Source of the DNA: Sinobacterium norvegicum
Lineage (GTDB): Bacteria > Pseudomonadota > Gammaproteobacteria > Pseudomonadales > Sinobacteriaceae
Direction: 5' to 3'
Assembly (NCBI RefSeq): GCF_923077115.1
Contig: NZ_CAKLPX010000002.1
Span: 496,001 to 560,000 of the forward strand
DNA length: 64,000 nucleotides
Shown: piece after piece, positions 23,018 to 29,913 of the stretch
Layout of the letters: each line of letters starts with the position of its first letter
Numbering within the stretch: position 1 is the first letter of the stretch
Program-made: the position numbers and the translations under genes
Notes under the pieces: model-generated
What the model was told of the DNA's origin: nothing
Seen by the model: the letters and a program-made list of their open reading frames with translations, nothing else
Database searches by the model: none

Positions 23018-25242
23018 TGGAAAAAGGTAGCGACAAAGTTGTGTGGCTTGATTTTAATGACGCGCCCGATCAAGGCGTTGCACTCAAATCCAAGCATGAT
23101 ACGCGTGAATTAAAACAGCGACTATTGGGCTCTCTTCAAAACGTATTGATGTATTTGTTTCCGGCAGGAAAGCAACGCGGTAAACAATTTATTGTGGGTG
23201 ATATTGAAGGTAATCCCGGTAAGAGTTTAGTTGTTGAACTGGAAGGCTCGCGCGCTGGCATGTGGATGGATTTTGCGACCGGTGAAGGTGGCGATATTTT
23301 TGATGCATGGGCGCGTGTGATGGGCATTGATGCTACGAGTCGATTTCCAGAATTGGTTGAGTCCGTTGCGCAATGGTTAGGAGTCTCGGATTCCCAAGTA
23401 CAAAATTCTCACGCAGCCAAAAGTAAGTCTGTGAGTTCAACCTCAATACCAAAACAGGTGCCGACTGATGAGCTAGGTCCGGTAACTGGAAAGTGGGATT
23501 ACCGTGATAGCCAAGGAAAGCTGATAGCTTGTATATATCGATATGATACTGCAGGGGGTAAAGAGTTTCGGCCGTGGGATGTCGGTTCTCGGTCAATGAA
23601 AGCGCCCGACCCCAGACCGCTGTATAACCAACCTCAGATACTTACGGCTAACCAGGTGGTTCTGGTTGAAGGTGAAAAAGCGGCCGATGCGTTGATTCGC
23701 TTAGGGATGATTGCGAGCACCGCAATGAACGGTGCCAATGCACCAGTCGCCAAAACGGACTGGGGGCCACTCAAAGATAAACACGTTTTGGTGTGGCCGG
23801 ACAACGATGAGGCTGGCATTGAATATGCGCGCAGGGCATCAGAAGCGATTGCTAATGTAGGCGCCTCTTCCGTTGCTGTATTGCATATCCCAGATGGAAA
23901 ACCAGATAAATGGGATGCTTATGATGCCATTGAAGATGGCGTGGATGTTTGGTCTTTTGTAAAAAACGCCGAGCGTACTGTCGTAAAAGATGAAATGCCA
24001 ATCCCGATGCACTCATTGGGGGAGTTGTTGGCCGATACCTCACCTATGCCTGACGATTTAATTGCACCGAGAGTTTTAACGCCAGGTGGAATGATCGTAT
24101 TTGGTGGCGCTCCGAAGGTCGGTAAAAGTGATTTTCTGTTGTCATGGTTAACACACATGGCAGCCGGTGAACCTTTTCTCGAGCTGACACCCTCCAGACC
24201 ACTTCGAGTGTTTTATCTGCAGGCAGAGGTTCAATATCACTACTTGCGTGAACGGATACAGTCTATGGGCTTACCCGAACGTGTAAGTCGTCGTGCGGCA
24301 AATAACTTGCTGGTAACGCCTCAACTTCGTTTAGTGCTCAATGATCAAGGTGTTGAACAAGTGATTGAGGCACTGCAACGAGCCGCTGCACAGGGTGGTG
24401 TCGATATTCTAGTGATTGATCCAATACGCAATGTCTTTGATGGCGGTCCAGAGGGAAATAGTGAAAACGACAACAATGCTATGTTGTTCTTTCTGCGCGA
24501 GCGAGTTGAACAACTGCGGGATGCGGTCAATCCGTTAGCGGGTATTATTCTGGCCCACCACACTAAGAAGATTAGTAAGAAACAAGTTGAGGAAGATCCC
24601 TTTCTGGCGCTATCAGGTGCAGGCAGCCTTCGTGGCTATTACACCACTGGCATGTTGCTGTACCGGCCAGATGAAACGCGCACCGACCGCACTCTGGTTT
24701 TTGAGCTGCGAAATGGTCCGGGCTTGCCAGCAAAATGTGTCGACAAAAGCCAAGGCAAATGGATTGAGCTAGACGCTCATAGCGATCGACTGGTCAATCA
24801 AGACTATGGCGCCAAGCTCGATGCAGAGCGTCAGCGTAAACGCGATGTCATTGTGCAAATGATATTTGATGAGGCAGCTCAAGGTAGGGTCTATACCTCG
24901 AATCAATTTGCAGAATCGTTCGAAGGTCAAGCTGGACTGGGCGCCAATAGAACCATCAATGAACGCATCGCAGTTCATGCCACCAAGGGCGACATAAAGT
25001 TCTTCCGCAATCCAGAGGATTACAGCTTGCCTATGTTAACCCGCAGTAAATACGGCTACCTCTGTGTTGAAGGTATGACTGTTCCCGCATCAGAAAATAT
25101 TGATACCGATACTGGTGAAGTCAAACAGGCTCACTTTGCAATCAAACCTACCCATTATAAATGTGCTCAAACCGGTGCGGTGCTCCCAGTCGAGAACCCG
25201 GATGTTTGGGTATACCAGGAGGAAATTAGCCATGAATCATGA
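23017..25242 (+). CDS. Phage primase-helicase (Toprim plus RepA-like ATPase)
   Basis: A 741-residue protein; the ATG at 23017 has AAGGAGGT seven bases before and overlaps the nuclease stop by one base. A Toprim-like domain holds VEGEKAADA (217-225) and PDNDEAG (261-267). The C-terminal half is a RepA/DnaB-like AAA_25 ATPase, with Walker A GGAPKVGKS at 363-371 and DILVIDPIRN as Walker B. It likely primes and unwinds DNA at the phage origin. Iteron-like repeats begin 30 bp after its stop. Confidence 0.82.
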   Translation: MEKGSDKVVWLDFNDAPDQGVALKSKHDTRELKQRLLGSLQNVLMYLFPAGKQRGKQFIVGDIEGNPGKSLVVELEGSRAGMWMDFATGEGGDIFDAWARVMGIDATSRFPELVESVAQWLGVSDSQVQNSHAAKSKSVSSTSIPKQVPTDELGPVTGKWDYRDSQGKLIACIYRYDTAGGKEFRPWDVGSRSMKAPDPRPLYNQPQILTANQVVLVEGEKAADALIRLGMIASTAMNGANAPVAKTDWGPLKDKHVLVWPDNDEAGIEYARRASEAIANVGASSVAVLHIPDGKPDKWDAYDAIEDGVDVWSFVKNAERTVVKDEMPIPMHSLGELLADTSPMPDDLIAPRVLTPGGMIVFGGAPKVGKSDFLLSWLTHMAAGEPFLELTPSRPLRVFYLQAEVQYHYLRERIQSMGLPERVSRRAANNLLVTPQLRLVLNDQGVEQVIEALQRAAAQGGVDILVIDPIRNVFDGGPEGNSENDNNAMLFFLRERVEQLRDAVNPLAGIILAHHTKKISKKQVEEDPFLALSGAGSLRGYYTTGMLLYRPDETRTDRTLVFELRNGPGLPAKCVDKSQGKWIELDAHSDRLVNQDYGAKLDAERQRKRDVIVQMIFDEAAQGRVYTSNQFAESFEGQAGLGANRTINERIAVHATKGDIKFFRNPEDYSLPMLTRSKYGYLCVEGMTVPASENIDTDTGEVKQAHFAIKPTHYKCAQTGAVLPVENPDVWVYQEEISHES

Positions 25243-26005
25243 TCACAATAACGCCTCAGATACGGCTGTTTGCAGTCTGCAATCTGAACCAGTTTGCTGC
25301 AATCTGCAAACTACCCGCAAACTGAAAGTCAGCAATATCAAGGCATCCAGCCAGATTGCAGATTGCGGAGCCCAGATTGCGGATACCCCCTGCAATCTGA
25401 ACACAAACCTAGTCAATTCAAGGGGTGTAGAGATAAATCCAGATTGCACGCAAACCCCCTCTCTCTACGAGAGAGGAGAGTCCCCTAAAGGGGAGGCTCT
25501 CCATCTCGGTGAGAAAGAGATCATCAATCGAACCTTACCAGTGGTGCTCTGCTTGGATTTGGGCACAACAACTGGATGGGCAATTCATTCCAAACAAGGC
25601 GTTATCACCAGCGGCACCATCAGTTTTAAAAACGATCGTTGGCAAGGTGGTGGCATGCGCTTTTTGAAGTTCAACCGTTTCTTGGGTGAGCTAAACGAAA
25701 ATGCTGGGCCTATCAGCATGGTGTTTTTTGAAGAGGTTCGTCGCCACATGGGTGTGGATGCTGCACACGCTTACGGTGGTTTTATGGCGCATCTGACTGC
25801 TTGGTGCGAGCAACAGGATATTGCTTACGAGGGTGTCCCGGTTGGAACAATCAAACGCCACGCAACAGGCAAAGGTAATGCAAATAAAACCATGATGATT
25901 GAGGCTGCTAGGAACCGAGGCCACCTACCTTCAGATGATAACGAGGCCGATGCATTAGCTTTGGTCTATTGGGCTGTTGAGCAAAGACTGGGAGAGCAAT
26001 CATGA
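25232..26005 (+). CDS. RuvC-like Holliday-junction resolvase
   Basis: A 257-residue protein from the ATG at 25232, preceded by AGGAGG. The catalytic RuvC/RNase H fold starts at about residue 102 (VVLCLDLGTTTGWAIHSK), has VFFEEVRRHMGVDAA near 168 and ends with SDDNEADALALVYWA near 240: the Asp, Glu, Asp set of phage RuvC-like resolvases. The first 100 residues are low in complexity and are encoded by the repeat/hairpin array. A later GTG near 25541 could be the real start, which would leave that array non-coding. Confidence 0.75.
   Translation: MNHDHNNASDTAVCSLQSEPVCCNLQTTRKLKVSNIKASSQIADCGAQIADTPCNLNTNLVNSRGVEINPDCTQTPSLYERGESPKGEALHLGEKEIINRTLPVVLCLDLGTTTGWAIHSKQGVITSGTISFKNDRWQGGGMRFLKFNRFLGELNENAGPISMVFFEEVRRHMGVDAAHAYGGFMAHLTAWCEQQDIAYEGVPVGTIKRHATGKGNANKTMMIEAARNRGHLPSDDNEADALALVYWAVEQRLGEQS
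25272..25447. repeat. Seven copies of GCAATCTG/CAGATTGC (iteron-like array)
   Basis: GCAATCTG at 25279-25286, 25299-25306 and 25392-25399; its complement CAGATTGC at 25352-25359, 25359-25366, 25373-25380 and 25440-25447; the variant GCAGTCTG at 25272-25279. Such density of one 8-mer in about 175 bp is not expected by chance. The position just behind the primase-helicase gene suggests a replication origin or a protein-binding array. Confidence 0.7.
25458..25502. repeat. Two adjacent hairpin/cruciform sequences
   Basis: CCTCTCTC (25458-25465) pairs with GAGAGAGG (25469-25476) over a 3-nt loop. Overlapping it, GGAGAG (25475-25480) pairs with CTCTCC (25497-25502) around CCCC/GGGG (25482-25485 and 25490-25493). 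The pair follows the iterons directly. It could be a primer-recognition hairpin, a REP-like insertion, or part of an origin. Confidence 0.55.
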
Positions 26006-26391
26006 ATGAATTTACGCCAGAACAAATTGCTCACCGGTTCGAGGAGTGTGTATCAACACTGCGTAAACTACCTGGGGAACGAAGCCTTGGCTATGTGAGC
26101 TATTGGCCCGAGATCAAATACGATCAAAGAGAGCTTGGCAGACAAGAGGTTCAACCAATTCGTTTACGTCCAACGCCAGATCAAATCACTCGCATGGAGG
26201 AAACGCTGTCATGGATCACGTTTGTAAATCATGGCGAGCGAAACCTAATCTGGTCGCGTGCCTATCGAACACCATGGCGAGTGATTTCGCGTGAGACTGG
26301 TTTCCCCAGAACGTCTGCGCAGCGTTATTGGCAAGGGGCGTTAATAAAAATTGCGGAGCGGCTCGCTCAAGAGCAAAGACCTGCGTGTTAA
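26002..26391 (+). CDS. DUF6362 phage protein (HTH-like)
   Basis: A 129-residue protein of the DUF6362 type. The C-terminal half (NLIWSRAYRTPWRVISRETG, FPRTSAQRYWQGALIKIAER) reads as a sigma-like helix-turn-helix. It starts inside the resolvase stop (4-bp overlap). Proteins of this kind often lie at the early/late boundary and may activate late transcription, which is an inference here. Confidence 0.68.
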   Translation: MNEFTPEQIAHRFEECVSTLRKLPGERSLGYVSYWPEIKYDQRELGRQEVQPIRLRPTPDQITRMEETLSWITFVNHGERNLIWSRAYRTPWRVISRETGFPRTSAQRYWQGALIKIAERLAQEQRPAC

Positions 26392-26636
26392 TGCCAAAAC
26401 CCCCAGTGGGACAAAACCCCGTTTTTAGGCGAGAATACTTGCTAATCTCACGAGTGAACTGCACACAAGCCACGGCCTTTGACCGTGGCTTAGTTATTTC
26501 TGGCCCCAGAAAAAAATGGGTCCTTCCTGGCCATCGAATCGATGCGGGTCGCAAGGCCGCCGCATTTCGCTAGCGACAGCCCATTAAACCGGGTTCGCAG
26601 GTTCGCGGTTCGCACCGCTATTTCCAAGGTAATCAA
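26392..26636 (+). other. Gene-free 245-bp stretch with hairpin and direct repeats
   Basis: Contains a 9-bp perfect hairpin (AAGCCACGG 26467-26475 with CCGTGGCTT 26483-26491) followed by a weak T-rich tail, and three GGTTCGC repeats at 26592, 26600 and 26607. A short overlapping ORF runs through it, but the repeats argue against coding. It may hold a terminator for the early operon and a control or packaging site before the methyltransferase gene; no further signal is evident. Confidence 0.4.
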
Positions 26637-27899
26637 ATGCAACTTAACGCTGTTGAAACGGTGGAGCACTGGTCGCTTCAACGTTTAATCCCTTATGCCA
26701 AAAATGCGAGAACACATGATGATACTCAGGTATCACAAATCGCGGGTTCTATTGCTGAGTTTGGATTTGTTAATCCAATTTTAGTGGGTGATGACAATGT
26801 CATTATCGCGGGGCATGGTCGATTGATGGCTGCCCAGCAACTTGGATTAGATAGCGTACCTGTCATCGTATTACATCACCTGACAGAGTCTCAGCGTCGA
26901 GCGTTGGTTATTGCGGATAACAAAATTGCTGAAAATGCTGGATGGAATGATGAGCTATTAAAGCTCGAGCTAGAAGAACTTGGCGACCTTGGTTTTGATC
27001 TCGATGTGATTGGTTTTTCAGATGAAGAATTGGACGAACTATTAGGTGCCGATGATCAGGCAGGCGAAACTGACGAGGACGATATTCCAGAAGTGGAAGA
27101 AGAGCCGATAAGTCGCTCTGGAGATATTTGGGTCATGGGAAATCATCGCGTGTTGTGTGGCGACTCGACCAGCAAGCAAGATTTAGAAAAGCTAATGAAT
27201 GGTGAGCTTGCCGACATGGCGTTCACAGATCCACCTTATAACGTGGACTATGGCAACAATGCCAAAGATAAAATGCGCGGTAAAGACCGACGCATTATGA
27301 ATGACAACTTGGGTGATGATTTTTATCAGTTTTTAAAAGACTCATTAACTAACCTACTAAGTGTGACTAAAGGGGCGTGCTATGTAGCCATGTCGTCCAG
27401 TGAACTTGATACGTTGCAAAAAGCATTTCGTGATGCGGGCGGTAAATGGTCGACGTTTATTGTGTGGGCAAAAAATACTTTCACGCTTGGACGCTCAGAT
27501 TATCAGCGTCAGTACGAACCGATTTTATATGGATGGCGTGAAGGCAATGATCACTTTTGGTGTGGTGCGCGAGACCAAGGTGACGTTTGGTTTTTTAATA
27601 AACCGGTAAAAAATGATCTTCACCCGACAATGAAACCTGTCGAGTTGGTTGAGCGAGCAGTTCGAAACTCCAGTAAAAGCCGTGACATTGTTTTAGATAT
27701 ATTTGGCGGCTCTGGTAGCACCCTAATCGCCAGTGAAAAAACAGGACGGGCTGCACGCTTAATTGAGCTGGATCCAAAATACGTGGATGTTATTGTCAGG
27801 CGCTGGCAAGACTATTCTGGTGAACAGGCTGTTCGTGAAAGTGATGATCTGTTGTTCGATGATCTTGCTATTTCGATTCAGTCCGCTTCTGCAAACTAA
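26637..27899 (+). CDS. ParB-like domain fused to DNA methyltransferase
   Basis: A 420-residue fusion. Residues 1-110 are a ParB/Srx-like domain (LIPYAKNARTHDDTQVSQIA, VIIAGHGRLMAA). A Glu/Asp-rich linker follows. Residues 165-400 are a beta-class amino-methyltransferase with DPPY at 198-201 before the AdoMet motif FGGSGS at 356-361, giving N6-adenine or N4-cytosine methylation. Such fusions are common in phages and probably protect phage DNA from host restriction. It meets the next gene, on the opposite strand, with a 32-bp overlap. Confidence 0.88.
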   Translation: MQLNAVETVEHWSLQRLIPYAKNARTHDDTQVSQIAGSIAEFGFVNPILVGDDNVIIAGHGRLMAAQQLGLDSVPVIVLHHLTESQRRALVIADNKIAENAGWNDELLKLELEELGDLGFDLDVIGFSDEELDELLGADDQAGETDEDDIPEVEEEPISRSGDIWVMGNHRVLCGDSTSKQDLEKLMNGELADMAFTDPPYNVDYGNNAKDKMRGKDRRIMNDNLGDDFYQFLKDSLTNLLSVTKGACYVAMSSSELDTLQKAFRDAGGKWSTFIVWAKNTFTLGRSDYQRQYEPILYGWREGNDHFWCGARDQGDVWFFNKPVKNDLHPTMKPVELVERAVRNSSKSRDIVLDIFGGSGSTLIASEKTGRAARLIELDPKYVDVIVRRWQDYSGEQAVRESDDLLFDDLAISIQSASAN

Positions 27900-28179
27900 T
27901 TGCACTAGCTGGTAGTAATGACTCACACGTTGTGATGGCATCTTCCTCCCACTTGAGGAAAGAGCGGTTTAGATTATTCAGCGTTGTTTCGATGTGTGAT
28001 TGCACCAAATAACGAACATCATCAGTAGGCTCTAGCTCTTGGATAAAATCGAATAAGTCATCATCACCGACAAGGTGATACAGTTTTTCACAAGCTTGAT
28101 TCTTCAAGAGTGGCTCGCTCATCAATTTTTTTAACTGATGTGCTTTTTTAGCGGTATTTGGTTGGCTCCATGTACCCAT
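27868..28179 (-). CDS. Small phage protein, unrecognised
   Basis: About 103 residues from the ATG at 28179, which has GAGG nine bases upstream; a longer version from 28212 is possible. Mostly helical and acidic (ACEKLYHLVGDDDLFDFIQE). Its 3' end overlaps the methyltransferase gene by 32 bp in convergent orientation. No function recognised. First of four - strand genes, likely one unit. Confidence 0.55.
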   Translation of the reverse strand: MGTWSQPNTAKKAHQLKKLMSEPLLKNQACEKLYHLVGDDDLFDFIQELEPTDDVRYLVQSHIETTLNNLNRSFLKWEEDAITTCESLLPASAISLQKRTESK

Positions 28180-28247
28180 AATCTTTGCCTCATTTTTTGT
28201 TTGTGATGGCATGAACGCTTCAATGTCTGGGATAATCAAGTCAATTC

Positions 28248-28589
28248 TTAAAGTTTAAAACTGTGCCATTCACCCTGTTTGAATAGGTAGAGATATTGCG
28301 CATCACATGCCTTTGCCAATGCAAATAACTCTGGTTGGCTGCGAGTGATTCTGGGTTGGGTTTGATCCCAGGAATCACCGCGATCCCGGTGGTAAGCACA
28401 AACTGTTTCGCCCTGCACAAAGGAAACATCTCCAAGAGCTATCAAACTCTCGGCGTGATATTCACTGTTGTGATGTTGTCTTAGCGTTGGACCTACGCCA
28501 TTGTCGGTGTCGTATCCATCGTGATGGCAATAAATGGATTGATAAGTCACCTCGTCTTTTGTCATGGCGATAAAGCAGCGAGTGCTCAT
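28248..28589 (-). CDS. Conserved small phage protein, function unknown
   Basis: A 113-residue protein of a type common in phages and plasmids: it starts MSTRCFIAMTKDEVTYQSIY and continues CHHDGYDTDNGVG, with two His residues next to Asp that could bind metal. The family has no established role. Its ATG overlaps the stop of the DUF3489 gene by 4 bp. Confidence 0.65.
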   Translation of the reverse strand: MSTRCFIAMTKDEVTYQSIYCHHDGYDTDNGVGPTLRQHHNSEYHAESLIALGDVSFVQGETVCAYHRDRGDSWDQTQPRITRSQPELFALAKACDAQYLYLFKQGEWHSFKL

Positions 28590-29041
28590 AGCGTATCTCC
28601 TTGAATTCGGTACCGGCGTTGTTGGTCGTCATCTTTGTATGAGGTAACAATAAGGCCCAGTCGTTTTTTAAGGGTATTTGAAAACACTCCTCGAACGGTG
28701 TGTTTTTGCCAGCTAGTCTCCGTACAAATTTCTTCGATGCTGGCGCCTTCTGGGCGCTGCATTAGCGCGATCATTCGGGCTTGCTTGGTTCCCTCGCGTA
28801 GAGTGACGGGTTGGCTAGGTTCCGTTTTTGTGGGCGCTGGTCGGCCTATAGCATCAAACCCTTTAGCATTGATGATGTAGCCATTTTCAAATTTAGTAAT
28901 AAGCTCTCGCTTCAATAAACCTTGGATAACCCGAGGCTTAATACCCGCGTTAATGTTACTGGGTAATGGCTCTATGTTGTTGTCGGACCGCTTGCTGGCG
29001 GCTTCAAGGATGGTGATTTGAGTATCGGTGAGTTTGGTCAT
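28586..29041 (-). CDS. DUF3489 winged-helix protein
   Basis: A 151-residue protein; start 29041 has AAGGAG seven bases upstream. Residues 5-50 form a helical domain, and the C-terminal 70 (TREGTKQARMIALMQRPEGA then KHTVRGVFSNTLKKRLG) match DUF3489, a winged helix related to MarR-like folds. It probably binds DNA. Shares an operon with the small genes on either side. Confidence 0.72.
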   Translation of the reverse strand: MTKLTDTQITILEAASKRSDNNIEPLPSNINAGIKPRVIQGLLKRELITKFENGYIINAKGFDAIGRPAPTKTEPSQPVTLREGTKQARMIALMQRPEGASIEEICTETSWQKHTVRGVFSNTLKKRLGLIVTSYKDDDQQRRYRIQGDTL

Positions 29042-29051
29042 GATGTGCTCC

Positions 29052-29264
29052 TTATTCGGCATGTTCGCCTTCGTTAAAGGCTGAGTCGGTGATTTGTTTG
29101 AGTAGTTCGGCGTAGTGGCCTAGGTCGCCAACGTGCCCCCAGTTGATTTCATCGGGGTGAGCGTTGAAGTGGTCATTGCTGAGTGCTTGTAAGCGCTCAA
29201 GGGCTGTGTCGATTTCAGATTTTCGAGCTAAAAAAGCGTCTAATGCGTTCTGTTTGTGAGCCAT
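29052..29264 (-). CDS. Small phage protein, unrecognised
   Basis: About 70 residues from the ATG at 29264, preceded by GGAG. Helical (SEIDTALERLQALSNDHFNA), no known motif. It is the first gene of the - strand group and reads away from the terminase operon across an inverted-repeat region. Confidence 0.5.
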   Translation of the reverse strand: MAHKQNALDAFLARKSEIDTALERLQALSNDHFNAHPDEINWGHVGDLGHYAELLKQITDSAFNEGEHAE

Positions 29265-29290
29265 TTTGTTGTCTCCAAGTGCTGTTTTGT

Positions 29291-29347
29291 TAAGCACATG
29301 AACGCTTCATTCAGCGGTCTTATCAACTCATTTGTGCTTATTAACTC
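29291..29347. promoter_or_regulatory. Inverted and direct repeats between divergent early and late genes
   Basis: TAAGCACA (29291-29298) and TGTGCTTA (29333-29340) form a perfect 8-bp inverted repeat. CTTATCAACTC (29319-29329) and CTTATTAACTC (29337-29347) form a direct repeat 18 bp apart. The region separates the - strand group from the terminase operon, so it is a likely operator or packaging-related site. Confidence 0.45.
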
Positions 29348-29370
29348 GACTAAAAACAACAGGTTAAAAG

Positions 29371-29913
29371 ATGGGCGTATCACTGCGGGCTTATGCCAAA
29401 CATCGAGGAGTGTCAGATACCGCTGTGCGCAAAGCGATTAAGTCTGGCCGTATTCAAGCTGAGACTGATGGCACCATCGATATAGCTAAAGTCGACAAGC
29501 AATGGGCTCGAAACACAGACCGCGCCCAACAGCGTAAATCGTCAGGTGCAACTAAAGCAGTACCCAAAGCTGCGCTTGATGCAGTCGCTGACACACTGAG
29601 TGAAAGTGGCAATACCGGTGGTGGCACCACCTATATGCAAGCCCGAACAGCTAATGAAGTCCTTAAAGCCCAGACCAATAGAATCAAATTACAGCAACTA
29701 AAAAATGAGCTGGTGGATCGCGCTAAAGCGATCGCTCATGTGTTTCGTATTGCAAGAGCCGAGCGCGACGCTTGGCTAAGTTGGCCAGCAAGAATATCTG
29801 CCCAAATGGCCGCAGAACTGGAGGTTGACCCGCACAAGATGCATGTCATGTTGGAGTCTTATGTCAGACAGCACTTATCCGAGCTTAGCGACATCCAACC
29901 AAAGGTCGATTGA
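29371..29913 (+). CDS. Terminase small subunit (Nu1-like)
   Basis: A 180-residue protein with an N-terminal winged HTH (VSLRAYAKHRGVSDTAVRKA), a charged linker and a C-terminal helical part (IARAERDAWLSWPARISAQM) like lambda Nu1. It would recognise the packaging site and bring in the large subunit, whose gene starts 53 bp before this one ends. It is the first gene of the late region. Confidence 0.75.
   Translation: MGVSLRAYAKHRGVSDTAVRKAIKSGRIQAETDGTIDIAKVDKQWARNTDRAQQRKSSGATKAVPKAALDAVADTLSESGNTGGGTTYMQARTANEVLKAQTNRIKLQQLKNELVDRAKAIAHVFRIARAERDAWLSWPARISAQMAAELEVDPHKMHVMLESYVRQHLSELSDIQPKVD

Noticed and set aside
25243-25449. Antisense ORF over the iteron array
   Set aside because: Its repetitive composition is a by-product of the GCAATCTG repeats; no start signal and no protein-like features.
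25458-25502. Terminator of the primase-helicase transcript
   Set aside because: No T-run follows either hairpin, and the resolvase frame is open across it.
26328-26573. 81-codon ORF overlapping the DUF6362 gene and the gene-free stretch
   Set aside because: It passes through the hairpin, has no ribosome-binding site, and shows no recognisable protein pattern.
29052-29297. Longer version of the small protein starting at 29297
   Set aside because: The upstream start overlaps the inverted-repeat control region, and GGAG lies before the ATG at 29264.
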